Shown here piece after piece: positions 35,111-46,597 of a DNA stretch of 64,000 nt. Both the position numbers and the translations under genes were made by a program. The notes under the pieces were generated by a model, which saw nothing but the letters and a program-made list of their open reading frames with translations, was not told the DNA's origin and searched no databases. The stretch comes from Dipteronia dyeriana (taxonomy: Eukaryota > Streptophyta > Magnoliopsida > Sapindales > Sapindaceae). The stretch spans positions 99,268,652-99,332,651 of the forward strand of contig CM065299.1 in NCBI GenBank assembly GCA_032871835.1, in the 5' to 3' direction. The first letter of the stretch is position 1. Every line of letters begins with the position of its first letter.

Positions 35111-36205
35111 TGATTGGTCAGACACAAATCAAGACACCGGTCCAAAAATGGTGTTTTGATTTGTATATAACCAATCAAATTGGGACACATCAACCACTAT
35201 CATGTAAGAAGTTGAAAAAAAAAAACGTAGTTGTTGAAGTGTCTCAATAGTTGGTTAGATACAATTGGGATAATATTTTTAGACATGTGATTTGAATCGG
35301 TTTAATTTATATTTATATTTATAGATTATCTGAAGAATATTTATTGCACGAAAGAAATGAAAACAGGCAAAGAAAGAAGGTAAAAGAGAAAATCCCATAA
35401 TTGATTTTTAATCGGTAAGTATTACATTATTTAATAAGTTTAGAAGAAAATCTATTAATTTTTTAAATTCTCTTAACCAATCTCATAATCGAATTTTAAT
35501 TATAAAGTATTATTATTTTTTGAAGTATTATATATAATTTAAAAGATAAGTCATACTATGGATTCAAAACAGGAAAAAAAAAACAAGCCACAAATTTGTT
35601 TTTACTAAAGCTATTAAGTAGTTATTAATTCTAATAATTTTTCGTAAATAAAAAATCTATAGGTAATCAAGAAACAGTCCCGATTTTAAGTTTTTTATTA
35701 AAAGTATAGTTATCTATATAATATATATATTATAATATTTGATAGGTTGTTTTATTTTATTTTTAGTTTATTAACAGAATTTATTCATTATCTTATTAGT
35801 TATGGAATTCACTCTTTATTTTTATTCATTATCCCATTAATTATGGGATTGACTCTTTATTTTTCTTTACTATTAATTATTTTATTAAATTCTTATTAAT
35901 TATTTTACTAAATTGACACTTCATGTGTCACATCATTTAGGACAGAATTTGAAAAAAATATTTGGGACGTCTAGCATTACTCATAATAAATTACAAGCTA
36001 ACCTTTCATATTCGATTTAGTAAAAAAAAAAAACACTTTCATATTCAATTATCTCATTTTTATTAATTACCTATTATATAATTTTTGTTGTGTTTGAAAA
36101 GCCAGATAATTCCTACCCAAAATAAATTGTCAAAAAAATCTCTTTCTCAGTTGCTACTTTTATTTATTTGTTTGTTTATCACTCAATCCTGACACTCCGA
36201 CGACG
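35111..36205. other. AT-rich spacer
   Basis: Simple AT-rich sequence with two short near-identical stretches (TTATCCCATTAATTATGGGA-type near 35830-35860). I see no gene, element end or RNA gene. Confidence 0.5.
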
Positions 36206-36310
36206 ATGTTTATCCATTGTCTCAGGATTCCTCCTCTTTCGGTCACCTCCCGTCCAAAACCCACTAATCCTCTTAGATCCATCATCTACGATTTAAAGGG
36301 GTATTTATAG
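36206..36310 (+). other. Short open frame, possible gene-start remnant
   Basis: ATG at 36206 opens a ~34-codon frame rich in Pro, Ser and Arg (PPLSVTSRPKPTNPLRSIIY) in the only GC-richer patch between the palindrome and the tandem repeats. The composition resembles an organelle transit peptide, but nothing follows it. It could be chance. Confidence 0.2.
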
Positions 36311-36327
36311 TATGGGAGGTTAGGGTA

Positions 36328-38075
36328 TGACTTTGAGGTGAAAAGATAAGAATATCCTTCATAAAATGGTTAAAAATCGTATTTATGGGCCGTTACGCGG
36401 TACATCACACAGTACGCATCAACAGACGTACCACAGATCAATATTTTTTAGTTTTCTGCCCATTTTTACAGTACATCGCGTGGTACGCGATCTGCTCTCA
36501 TGCGGTACGAACCACACAGCTCTACGAACCACACAGCTCTATGAACCGTTACAAAAACAATCATAACTTCCTCCAAAAACCTCTAAATTGCAATCTATAA
36601 AGTGCGTTAGAAATTAGACTTCTGGGGCTTTCCGAAAAGTGGTTTTGGTCAACGTAGTTTGATCGGAGAAGGGATATATAACCTTTCGAAGTTGGGTGTT
36701 CTGCACAAGTCATTCCAAATTCTATCATTTAACTTTCAAAACTCTTCAATTAAACTCAAATACATTTCGTAGTGAACATGTGCTTACACAAGGTTTACAA
36801 ACACATCAATTACCAAAATATGTTAAAAAAACGAGAACAAAAGCTAGGTAATGGGGATCCCAAATAGGTATATAAATCGTTTCGATCAATACCCAAACAT
36901 ATCTTTTGCTCGTCCTTAAGCAAAACTAGAACTAAAAACAGTCGAACAAAATAAACATAACTAAAAACTATGACTTTGGGGTGAAAAGACAATAATACCC
37001 ATTAGAAAATGGCTGAAAATTGTATGGTACGTCAAGCGGTACGCATCAACAGGCGTACCACGGGTCACTATTTTGAGTTTTCTACCCATTTTCACGGTAC
37101 ATCGCGCGGTATGCGATTTGGTCTCACGCGGTACGAACCGTGTAGCTCTATGCACCATTACGAAAACAGTCATAACTTCCTTCGGAAACCTCAAAATTGC
37201 AATCCGTAAAGTGCATTGGAAATTAGACTTCTGGGGTTTTCCAAAAAGTGGTTTTGGTCAACGTAGTTTGATCGGAGAACGGATATATAACCTTTCGAAG
37301 TTGGGTGTTCTGCACAAGTCAATCCAAATTCTGTCATTTAACTTCTAAAACTCTTCAATTAAACTCAAATACCTTCCGTAGTGAACATGTGCCTACACAA
37401 GGTTTACAAACACATCAAATACCAAAATATGCTAAAAAACGAGAACAAAAGCTATGTAATAGGGACCTCAAATAAGTAAATAAATCGTTCCGATCAATAC
37501 CCCAAACCTATCTTTTGCTCGTCCTCGAGCAAAACTAGAACGAAAAGCAATCAAACAAAATAAACATAATTAAAAGCTATGACTTTAGGGTGAAAAAACA
37601 AGAATACCCTTCAAAAAATGGCTAAAAGTCCTATTTATGGGTCGTTACGCGGTACGTCAGACGGTACACATCAACAGGCGTACCGTAGATCACTATTTTG
37701 AGTTTTCTACCCATTTTCACAGTACATCACGCTGTACGCGATTTGGTCTAAAGCGGTACGAACCATGCAGCTCTGTGCACCATTATGAAAACAGACATAA
37801 CTTCCTCCAGAAACCTCGGAATGACAATCCGTAAAGTGTGTTGAAAAGTAGACTTCTAGGGCTTTCTGAAAATCGGTTATAGTCAACATAGTTTGATCAG
37901 AGGAGGGAGATATGACCTCTGAAGTTGGGTGTTCTGCACAAGTCATTTAAATTCTGTCCTTTAACCTCTAAAACTCTTCAATTATGCTCAAATACCTTCC
38001 GTAAAGAACATGTACTTGTACAAGACTCACTAAGTGGCTCACAAATTCTGCCCTTTAAATTATGCCCTTTAACCT
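36328..38075. repeat. Tandem repeat, unit ~0.61-0.64 kb, nearly three copies
   Basis: Units start at 36328, 36968 and 37577 with CTATGACTTTGGGGTGAAAA-like sequence; the third is truncated and diverges near 37980. Every unit has the GCGGTACG... cluster (TTACGCGGTACATCACAC in the first), a CAACGTAGTTTGATCGGAGA segment, and the first two end with CTTTTGCTCGTCCTCGAGCA-like near-palindromes (36904-36926 and 37513-37537). The reverse complement GCTCGAGGACGAGCAAAAG resembles a motif I associate with 3' untranslated regions of plant gypsy elements, so the array may derive from one. No coding sequence was found. Confidence 0.85.
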
Positions 38076-38101
38076 CCTAAACTCTTTAATTTATTTCTAT
38101 A

Positions 38102-38111
38102 TTTATGAATA
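38102..38111. repeat. 10-bp target duplication, left copy
   Basis: TTTATGAATA immediately left of GGCTAATTGTC. It is identical to 39983-39992. Confidence 0.85.
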
Positions 38112-39982
38112 GGCTAATTGTCCCATATCCCCCCCCCCCCCCCCCCCCCCCCTCCACACACACACACAAACTATACCCTAATTCGCATGTTGCCCCCTAA
38201 ACTTTTATTTAGATACTAAACCCCTGAACTTTCAGAAATTGATAAAAGTGAATGAAAACCTAATGCCATCCACTGTTCTATACGTAATTACATCAAATCG
38301 AAAAAAAATATAATAATATGACATAAATACCCCTCTTACCAAATTTAAAAAAAAAATCATATTTTAAAAATAAAAATTTAAAATTTAAAATTTAAAATTG
38401 AAAGATTGGTTAAATAATAAAAAAATTCTGAACTTTTTGACAAAGGAAATTAAATAAATTGAGAAATGAAAAAAAAAATGATTTAAAAATAAATAAATTA
38501 TCTTTATATATATATATATTTAAATATCTCTAAATATAAAACTCAGATGAATATATAAATTATTTAATGCGAAATATCATTTAAACCATATTTTTTATTT
38601 AAATATCTCTAAATATTAATTGTTCGTTTATAATAACAAGGTTATAAATAATGTAAAAAAAAAACTATAATAATGGTAATAATTTAAATACCCTATCTTT
38701 TCGTCATTATCATTTTTATTTAAATATCTCTAAATATCACTTGTTCAATTATAATAACAAGGGTATCGATAATGTCAACAACAAAAATATAAAAAGAAAT
38801 GATAATAATAATAAAAAATATGATAATACTAATAATAATGATAATAATAATAAGAATAAGAATAAGAATACTTTAAATACCCTATGCTTTTTTTGTCATT
38901 ACATTTAAATTATCTTTTTTTTTATTTAAATATCATTAAATATAAAATCAGACGAATATATAAATTATTTAATGTGAATTATCATTTAAACTATCTTTTT
39001 TATTTAAATATTTCTAAATATTACTTATTAGTTTACGATAACAAGATTATTAATAATGTAAAAAATAAAAATAAAAAATTAAATAATAATAATAACAATA
39101 ATAAATAATAAATAATAATGATAATAATTTAAATACCCTATATTTTTTTCACCATTATCTTTTTTATTTAAATATCCTTAAATATCACTTGTTCAATTAC
39201 AATAACAAGGGTATTGATAATGTCAAAAAAAAAATGATAATAAGATAAAATAAAATAATATATTAATATTAATAAAATGATAATAATGATAATAATACTT
39301 TACCCTATACATTTTTTAGCCATTATCATTTAAATTATCTTTTTTATTTAAATATCTCTAAATATCCTTACACCTCATACCTTATATATATATATATATA
39401 TATCATCATTAAACCCCTAAACTTTTATAACAATGGATATTTAAATTATTTATGGGAAAATATTATTTAAATTATCTTTTTATTTAAATACTCATGTTCT
39501 TGTAAATGAACAAATAAAATATAAGAATATTTAAATAACAAAGATAGTTTAAATGATAATTCGTATTAAATAATTTATATATTCATCTGGGTTTTATATT
39601 TAGAGATATTTAAATAATTGTTAAATCAATTTAATTTTTTCATTTCTCTATTTATTTAATTTTCTTTATCAAAAAGTTCATAATTTTGTTATTATTTAAC
39701 CAATCTTTCAATTTTTATTTTTTATTTTTTTATTTTTAAAATGTGATTTTTAAAATTTTGGTAAGAGGGATATTTATGTCATATTATTTTATTTTTTCGA
39801 CTTGATGCAATTATTTATATAGTAAGAGTGTTTAGTGCAATTTGTCACGACAGAACAGTGGATGGCATTAGGTTTTGGTCAACTTTTGTCAATTTCTAAT
39901 AGTTTAGAGGGTTTAATGCTTAAAAAATTCAGCAGGCAACATGCGAATTCGGGTATAGTCTGGGGGATCTGTGACAATTAGC
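38112..39982. mobile_element. Foldback element, probably non-autonomous MULE, with 10-bp duplication
   Basis: The terminal inverted repeats run about 170 bp. Left GCTAATTGTCCC...CTATACCCTAATTCGCATG and right (complement) GCTAATTGTCAC...CTATACCCGAATTCGCATG agree, as do CCTAATGCCATCCACTGTTC near 38258 and its complement near 39855. Length is about 1.87 kb. The interior holds five or so direct repeats containing TTTAAATATCTCTAAATAT and AATAACAAGGGTAT. TTTATGAATA is duplicated perfectly at both sides. A 9-11 bp duplication with long inverted ends is typical of Mutator-like elements. No transposase remains. Confidence 0.85.
38129..38152. repeat. (C)24 homopolymer inside the left terminal repeat
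   Basis: A run of 24 C followed by TCC(AC)n. The right terminal repeat has only CCCCC at the same place, so the run is an expansion within one end. Confidence 0.9.
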
Positions 39983-39992
39983 TTTATGAATA
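39983..39992. repeat. 10-bp target duplication, right copy
   Basis: TTTATGAATA immediately right of ACAATTAGC, the right end of the foldback element. Confidence 0.85.
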
Positions 39993-40077
39993 TTGTTATT
40001 AGTTGTTTTTATGTATATCATAATTGTGGTTATAAGTATAGAAATACGAAATGTAATTTCATCACTATTTAGTATTA

Positions 40078-40535
40078 TTTGAAACAGGAAATTTAAAGAA
40101 TAAAAATAAATCAAATAAATGTGTTAATTAATATATGAATCATTACCACTTGAAATTGAAATTGGAAAGTTACAAATGATTCATATTTTACTACGTTTTC
40201 AAATTATTTTTTTTTGGCCAAATGATGTAAATGCATTAATAATATTCCAACTCACACATCCTGTAAAAAAATCATAGACATTAGGTAAAAAATCAATTGT
40301 CTTTGTTTTGAAACCGGAAGGTTAGAGAATAAAAATAAATCAAATAAATGTGCTATTTAATATATGAGTCATTATCACTTGAAGTTGAAATTCGAAAGTT
40401 ACAAATGTATTCCAAAAAAAAAAATTGGTCAAATGATGTGAATGTATTAACAATCTTGCTCACACATCCCGTAGAAAATCATAAACATTAGGTCAAAATC
40501 CAATTGCCTTTGTTCAGTTTCAGTTTCACAACATT
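40078..40535 (+). repeat. Tandem duplication of ~230 bp
   Basis: TTTGAAACAGGAAATTTAAA at 40078 and TTTTGAAACCGGAAGGTTAG at 40307 start two similar units. Each contains AATAAATCAAATAAATGTG and CACACATCC(C/T)GTA segments. By eye similarity is around 85 percent. Confidence 0.8.
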
Positions 40536-40554
40536 CAACATTCAGTCTTGGAAA

Positions 40555-41098
40555 AGGAGAAGATAAAGAAATTCGAAACCGAAATGGCCCTCTAGAACAC
40601 ATAACACAGGTAATCAATAGCTAATTAAAGATTCACAACCTTTTGATATAACTAATTTTTATTGGAAAATTATTACTGCATTACTTTTTTGAAAGAATGA
40701 AATGTAAAATTTTATTTGCAGTGATTAAAATTTTAAAAAGTCTCAATATTGATTATTTGCTCATTTTCTCAGTCAAAATAAGAATGGCAATGGAGAAGGC
40801 CTTTTAGGATGGTATGTTGGAATCTATGAAAAGGAGAAACCCAATTATGATGTAGAAATTCTTACTCAGGTGGCAGTCATTACCACTTATGGAATTGTTG
40901 CATCATATCATACTATGATGCTTAATTTTGATATCATTTCTTTTATCTTTTTTTTCCTCTTAGGTGCTATATCCTGGTAATTAACCTTGACATTGATTAC
41001 CTTAGAAGGATTTTATTGCTATAGAGTTCCAAGATATATCAGGCCAAATATGAATGGAGTTCACATGCCATTAGATTGATTGATACCATGGTACAATA
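40555..41098 (+). other. Possible remnant of a spliced gene
   Basis: Three exon-like blocks have sensible splice signals: a block ending CATAACACAG/GTAATC near 40612; a block from TTTTCTCAG at about 40773 to CTTACTCAG/GTGGCAG at about 40871, which reads NKNGNGEGLLGWYVGIYEKE and then KPNYDVEILTQ; and a block after TTCCTCTTAG near 40963 starting VLYPGN, then a stop. The second block is convincing as coding sequence but I do not recognise it. No start or end is evident and the third block has stops, so it is probably a fragment. Confidence 0.3.
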
Positions 41099-41177
41099 AC
41101 ATATGTTGATAATGTTCACAAACATGTCTAAGAAACTGGACTTTCGAAGAGAATTGAGTTGGTCATCACTTCTCCGT

Positions 41178-43432
41178 TGTTATGGTATTACTTTTCAAAT
41201 CCCGTATAAAGTCGTCACTTATTAATAGTCAAATTTATTAAAGGGTCAAAGGGAAATTTTCCACCTGGTAGAAAGCACCTCTCAATACCAAGTAGGATTG
41301 GCGCGCTATGATCTACCTCGAAGTACCAGGTCAAGTGCTAGGTCTCGCATAATCAAGGTATATTGGCATCATTATCGAGATAGGTTAAAGCTTTTCCACC
41401 TGTATGGCAAGCCCGATTGGTACCCAGGAACATCGACAGTACCTCGTTGATCCATCAAGGTATATACCCAACCTCTCTAACATGAAAGGTAGTCACCATA
41501 AAGCTATGACTCTATTGATCAAGCTCCACTCTTAGGAATGGAACCTCAAGTTACCTCGCCACCAGATTGGTACCTCTAGGACCCTCGCCATCAGTACATT
41601 CAAGCGCCACTTCATCAAACCGATGCCCCGAGGTACCTCATCACTGGTAAGTAGAATCAGAATCACTCTCTAAACCACGATAATCTCTACGTGTACCCAG
41701 TAGTGATGAAGAGTCCAAAGAGGAAACAAACACATTTTCCTCCAAGATATCTTTCAATATCCGATTCATTAAGGTCAACTACATTGAACAGAAAATCCCA
41801 CCTAACAAGGAAGGAAGATCAATCCTGTGATCTTCAGGTTGCACACCAAGAATCAGCCCTAATTGCATTATTATAAATATACTGGAAAAAACACTTAGAA
41901 GGGGATCCCCAACCCAACAACCGAAATCATAGAACTTATAAAGCTATCACTTAGCTCCACCCAGAGAAGCATAGCCATCACCATTCATATCCACTTATCG
42001 ACATACATAAGTTCGCCATCGCCGTTTTGTGTGAGAGAAAAAAGAGACCGAGAGTATTTAATATTGTAATTGCTCCATATTAAGGGTGTCAATTCAGGTT
42101 CACGGGTCGTGTTTGGGTCAACTAGAACACGACACGATTAATTTTAGGTCGATCCAAACACGACACGATTAATTTTAGGTCGATCCAAACACGACACGAT
42201 TAATAAACGGGTCACACCCCATCAACCCAAACACGACACGATTAATTTTGGTTCAACCCGTACACAACACGAATAACCCATTTAATAAATGGATTTGACG
42301 AGTCGTGTTAGATGACCCATGTATGACCTGTTTAACATATTAATTCTTATTTTACTAAATTACACATTAAAAATAAAAACAAAGTAATCAACAAGTTAAC
42401 ACTAAAATAATTCCACAAATCCAAATCCAAATCCAAATCCAAAAGTTAACAAATACAAATCCAATTTCACAAATACAGATTTCCAAAAATACAAATTGGT
42501 ATAGTCTTCAAGTTGCCCTTTCTTTTTGATACTAGCTTGATCTGTAACTTTTCTACACTCCAACAAATTAATTTTTGCTTCTTTCTTGGAGATTCGGCCG
42601 ATCTCCTTTATTAATATTAAATCTCAAATCAAAAATTGAAATTGGAGGAGAACTATGTGGTGGCTGAAGATGCAGCGGAAGATCGGAAGAGAGAAGCGGA
42701 GCCGAAGATGTGATGCGGTGGGCGAGAGGAGGCTCTATTTCTTTCAATGTTTTAGAGACATCAAGCAGCAGATCTGATGATAGAGGAGAGAGCTGAAGAA
42801 TGAAAGATGCTTTGATGAGGAAGAGATAATAGAAAACAAAAATGATAGAGTAGAGAGTTGAAGAAGTGGTACCTGTTTGAAGCTTTGAACTTCGAAGAAT
42901 AGAACGGCGACAAAGAGAGAATTCAAGACTTAGAACTTAGAAGGCTGTGTTGGTAGTGAAAGTGTGAAATTAGGCTTAGGGTTTTGATTTTAACTTTATA
43001 TAGTATACACCAAATTTACAAAAATGCCCATTATCACTAAATTTACATATTTACCCTTACTAATCGTGTCAACCCGTGACCCCGTTAAGCTTAACCCGAA
43101 CACGACACGATTAATAAACGGGTTACACGGGTTGACCCGTTTATTGACACAACCCGTTTAACCTCAACCCAAACCCGTAACAAATGGATTCGTGTCGTGT
43201 CGACCCGTCGTGTCATGACCCATATTGACACCCCTACTCCATATCATTGTAGTCACCTCTTTCTTAATTAATATAACACCTCTCATTTCATAGTTACTCA
43301 GTTCATACATTTCATCCATTTTTATATGTGAAACCGATACCGAAGGTACCTACCCTGATCGTGATCGACCTAGATAACGGTCTTAAGGGTGTTAATTGAT
43401 ATTCTTCTCTCGGAGCGAATTTTTGATTAACA
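41178..43432 (+). mobile_element. LTR of a second Ty3/gypsy element, interrupted by a hAT-type element
   Basis: TGTTATGGTATTAC at 41178 and TTTTTGATTAACA ending at 43432 form inverted TGTTA/TAACA ends. A TATA-like TTATAAATATACTGG lies near 41870 and a TGACACCGTCTGTTGGGA primer-site-like sequence starts about 6 bp downstream. Without the 1164-bp insertion the LTR is about 1.09 kb. A gag start follows at 43513. The right-hand remainder of the element is missing. The left boundary is inferred from the end motif alone. Confidence 0.6.
42081..43236. mobile_element. Non-autonomous hAT-type element, 8-bp duplication
   Basis: The ends are TAAGGGTGTCAAT and, reverse-complemented, TAGGGGTGTCAAT. CTCCATAT is duplicated exactly at 42073-42080 and 43237-43244. 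The subterminal parts carry repeated ACACGACACGATTAAT and GGTCGTGT/ACCCGT motifs in both orientations, likely transposase contact sites. A 70-bp stretch near 42120-42200 is itself a direct repeat (CGATCCAAACACGACACG). No transposase sequence was found. Confidence 0.9.
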
Positions 43433-43512
43433 CTTTTTGACACCGTCTGTTGGGAGTTTCCATACCATTTACAAAATTCACATATTTATCTTTTTTGAAA
43501 TCTTTCAGGACC

Positions 43513-44085
43513 ATGAGGCTTCGCTCGTCCCAAAGGCAACCTGAGGTTTCAAGGCACCGGTCTATAGCTTCAACCCGGAAAGCGCGGAGAAAGGGGAAGA
43601 AATCAAGGCACTATAATCTTGTTCCAGTTCAGCTAGCTACCACATGGGCTTCGGTTGCCCCGGTAGTGGATCAAGCCATGGTCGAGCAGCAGGGTGCTGC
43701 CTTTGTAGAGAGTGTGCGTCTCTGGCTGGTTACAGAGGGAATCACCCCCCAACCAGCTAAACCTAGTACCCAGGAAGATCCCAATAGAACGGGAGCTAGG
43801 CCGACCTCTTTCGACAGATTAGGACCGTCACCATCAGTACCAGTCCACGATAGGTTGGGACCTCTGCCATCAGTTTGAGATAGATTAGGGTTCATGCCCA
43901 CATATCCGCGTAGACCAGTTTGTTATCAACCTCGACAGGTGAAGTCAGTTGCAGAAGTCCCATTAATGGGACCTTGCCATTCAGCTAGACTAGCAGTACC
44001 AGAAGAGAACCTCGACTTGATGCTAAAGGTAGTAGGAAGAGTGCTAGAGAAAATCCTCCATAAGAGGATAACATGGGCGAATTAA
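43513..44085 (+). pseudogene. N-terminal gag fragment of the second gypsy element
   Basis: ATG 43513 starts MRLRSSQRQPEVSRHRSIAS, a basic gag N-terminus. It continues with VDQAMVEQQGAAFVESVRLW, a repeat-like RLGPSPSV/RLGPLPSV, then in the same frame after one stop (TGA at 43876-43878) a segment ending NLDLMLKVVGRVLEKILHKR. It breaks off where a foldback element starts at about 44080. Gag would form the element's particle. The position 80 bp after a primer-site-like sequence supports the call. Confidence 0.65.
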
Positions 44086-45128
44086 ATCGTATACCAATTT
44101 TGACTATCAAAACTAAGGATAGTTTAGTCATTTAAAGAATTATATATATATATATATTTAATTGAATAAATATTTTACAATGAAGATTTTTTTTAAGATA
44201 TTTTAAAATGATTAAGTGAAAAAATAAACTATTTTTAAAAATTAAGATTTTTTTTTAAAAGAAAAATTAGATTAATTGAAAATTAAGAATAAAAAGGGAA
44301 TTTTTATCAAAAAATGGGACAGTCCAATCTAATTTAAATGAAATTCAAATTTCAAAATTTTAAAAAATCGTAATACCTTTAACAGTTCGACAGTTCCACC
44401 AACAACACGAATCACAATCCCTTTCTAATTTGTTCGATCTCCTCCATAAGATATTGAGTCAGATTTCTTTCCAAAATGGAGTCAATTTGCTAGTTCCATC
44501 AACAACTCCTACCTATTTTTTTTAATCTATTTATTAAAAAACTTAAAAATTTTAACTCTATTTATTTGGAAAACATTTTTTTTCTTATTTATTAATAGAT
44601 TTTGAGCTTTTTCTTTTCTTTTTTTTTTGAACAAATTGCATCATATTATGAAGGGATTGTGATTTGTGATGTTAATGAAACTAGCAAACTGACTCCATTT
44701 TTGGAAGAAATATGGCTCAATCTCTCATGGAGCCATGGAGAGATCGAACAAGTTAGAAAATGATTGTAATTTGTGTTGTTGATAGAACTGACGAACTGAC
44801 GAACCGATAAAGACATTAAGATGTTTTTTTATTCTTTTTTTATTTGATTTTTTTTAAAATTAGCTTAGACTACCTGTTTTTTTATTGAAAAATTCCATTC
44901 TTTTTTTAAATTCTTAATTTTTAATTAATCTTATTTTTCTTCCCAAAAAAAAACTTAATTTTAAAAACAATTTTCTTGTTCACTTAATCTTCATTTTAAG
45001 ATACCTTTAAAAAATCTCTATTTAAAAATATTTATTCAAATTTTTAAAAATTTATATATTTAAAATGCTTCAAATGACTAAACTATCATTAGTTTTGATA
45101 GTCAAAATTGGTATACAATTTAATTTGA
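44080..45128. mobile_element. Palindromic foldback element, ~1.05 kb
   Basis: Left AATTAAATCGTATACCAATT followed by TTGACTATCAAAACTAAGG matches the inverted right end AATTAAATTGTATACCAATT followed by TTGACTATCAAAACTAATG. Homology continues inward along the whole length: CACAATCCCTTTCTAA on the left against a GATTGTGATT segment on the right, and GGAGTCAATTTGCTAGTTCC against its complement near 44680. The centre is near 44600. No target duplication was identified. No coding. Confidence 0.8.
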
Positions 45129-45138
45129 CCAACTTTGA

Positions 45139-45410
45139 TTAATAACAAGGGAGGTGAGTGTCAATTATCAATAAAGTTGTTTGTGTGTGAAAAAAAACAA
45201 ACCTCAGGGGAATTTTGTGTAATTAGTGATTTTAGATTTTTGATGAATCAATGGTATTTTTATCTTTTTTGATTTTATAATGGTCAACTCTCGTACTTAA
45301 CGGTCAAACCCTAATGACAGGGGAGGGGAGTGTCAATTAATGATAAAGTTATTTCCGTGTGTAAAAGAGCAAGCATAAGTGGAATCAATGTAATTTGTTC
45401 AAAAAAGAAG
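45139..45410 (+). repeat. Diverged tandem duplication ~170 bp
   Basis: AATAACAAGGGAGGTGAGTG at about 45141 and AATGACAGGGGAGGGGAGTG at about 45311 begin two related units, each with GTCAATTA...ATAAAGTT and a GTGTGTGAAAA/GTGTGTAAAAG segment. Confidence 0.65.
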
Positions 45411-45414
45411 GTCA

Positions 45415-45603
45415 TATGACCTAATCTCAGTTAATTCTATGCTCCCATGCATTGTGAGATCTAATATCAACCTGCCCATCACAGTCGTTCATATTTGTTT
45501 CACAACAGTGGGACCCGTTTTGGTACACTCAGCAAATCCATTTTTTTCTCGTGGGCCAAACGTGTTCGCCACTTCCTCACACCGAGCGTGGTTTTTATTT
45601 TTT
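45415..45603 (+). repeat. Displaced copy of the promoter-region segment at 55873
   Basis: From ATGACCTAATCTCAGTTAAT to TTCCTCACACCGAGCGTGG this is about 96 percent identical to 55873-56062, in the same orientation and 10.46 kb away. It includes GTGGGACCCGTTTTGG and CTCGTGGGCCAAACGTG. It sits in MITE-rich sequence with no gene beside it. Confidence 0.92.
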
Positions 45604-45644
45604 TTAATTCTGATTTTTCTTATAAAAAATCAACATTATTATTA

Positions 45645-46416
45645 GGGTAAATTACACTAACTTATCCCGATTTTATATATAATTACAATAAAATCTGTAA
45701 AAATATCAAAATATCACAAATATATCCTCTGATCCGTTGAGGAATGTACCACCGTTAGTTAATCACAAATGAGAAGAATTGTCACTTTGATCCTTATAAA
45801 AATAATACTTAATTATATAAAATCAGTTAATTAATTAAAAATAAAAATTTTAAAAATATAATATATAAAAAAGGTATTGATGTGGATGTTTGAGAGGATG
45901 ATGATGTTAATTATTAATTTTTTTTTATGATGATGATAATATATTTATTTTCATTTTAATCAGTTGTTTATTTTTAAATTTCAAGTAATATAAAAATTTT
46001 AAAGCAGTCATGTCTGCTTTAAATTACTTTTTATATTTAAAGCAGACTTGACTGCTAATTAAAATTTAAAACTAAACAACTAATTAAAAGGAAAATAAAT
46101 ATTAATTAAAAAAATTATCATCATCATCAAAAATAAATAAATAATAATAATAATTAACACCATCATCCTCCTTAATACCTTTATATATATAATATTTTCT
46201 AATATTTTTATTTTTAATTCATAACTTATTTTATATAATTAACTAATTAAGTATTATTCCTATAAGGGCAAAAGCGATAATTTTTCTTATTTGTGATTAA
46301 CTAACGGTAGTTAACGTTAGTCAATGGATCAGAGGGTATGTTTGTATTATTTTGATATTTTTACAGGTTTTAGTGTAATTATACATAGAATCAGGGTGAG
46401 TTAATGTAATTTGCCC
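45645..46416. mobile_element. Fully palindromic Tourist-like MITE, TTA target site
   Basis: The left end GGGTAAATTACACTAACTTA and the inverted right end GGGCAAATTACATTAACTCA are flanked by TTA (45642-45644; 46417-46419). The complementarity extends to the centre, where AAGCAGTCATGTCTGCTTTA faces TAAAGCAGACTTGACTGC around 46030. Length is 772 bp. The form fits a PIF/Harbinger-type MITE. Confidence 0.85.
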
Positions 46417-46471
46417 TTATAAATACAAGGGCAAGAGAAAGGGCAAAAATAATATTTTGCTTTTTTTTTGT

Positions 46472-46591
46472 TGACTAATGGTGGTCAACCGTTATTAAAC
46501 GGGTCAAAGGTTTTTTTGTGTTATTATGTCAAGATTATTGGTTTTAATGCAATTATACATATAATCAGAGTAAATTAGTACAATTTACCCT
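46472..46591 (+). mobile_element. Partial copy of the same MITE's right end
   Basis: TGACTAATGGTGGTCAACCG, then AATTATACATATAATCAGAG and TACAATTTACCC, follows the right terminal repeat of the preceding MITE with about 75-80 percent identity. No left half was seen. Confidence 0.6.
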
Positions 46592-46597
46592 TATTAT

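Noticed and set aside
45439..45645. 68-codon open frame also present in the copy at 55848-56117
   Set aside because: The protein similarity follows from the 190-bp DNA duplication. There are no codon signals, and the frames run out into low-complexity sequence differently.
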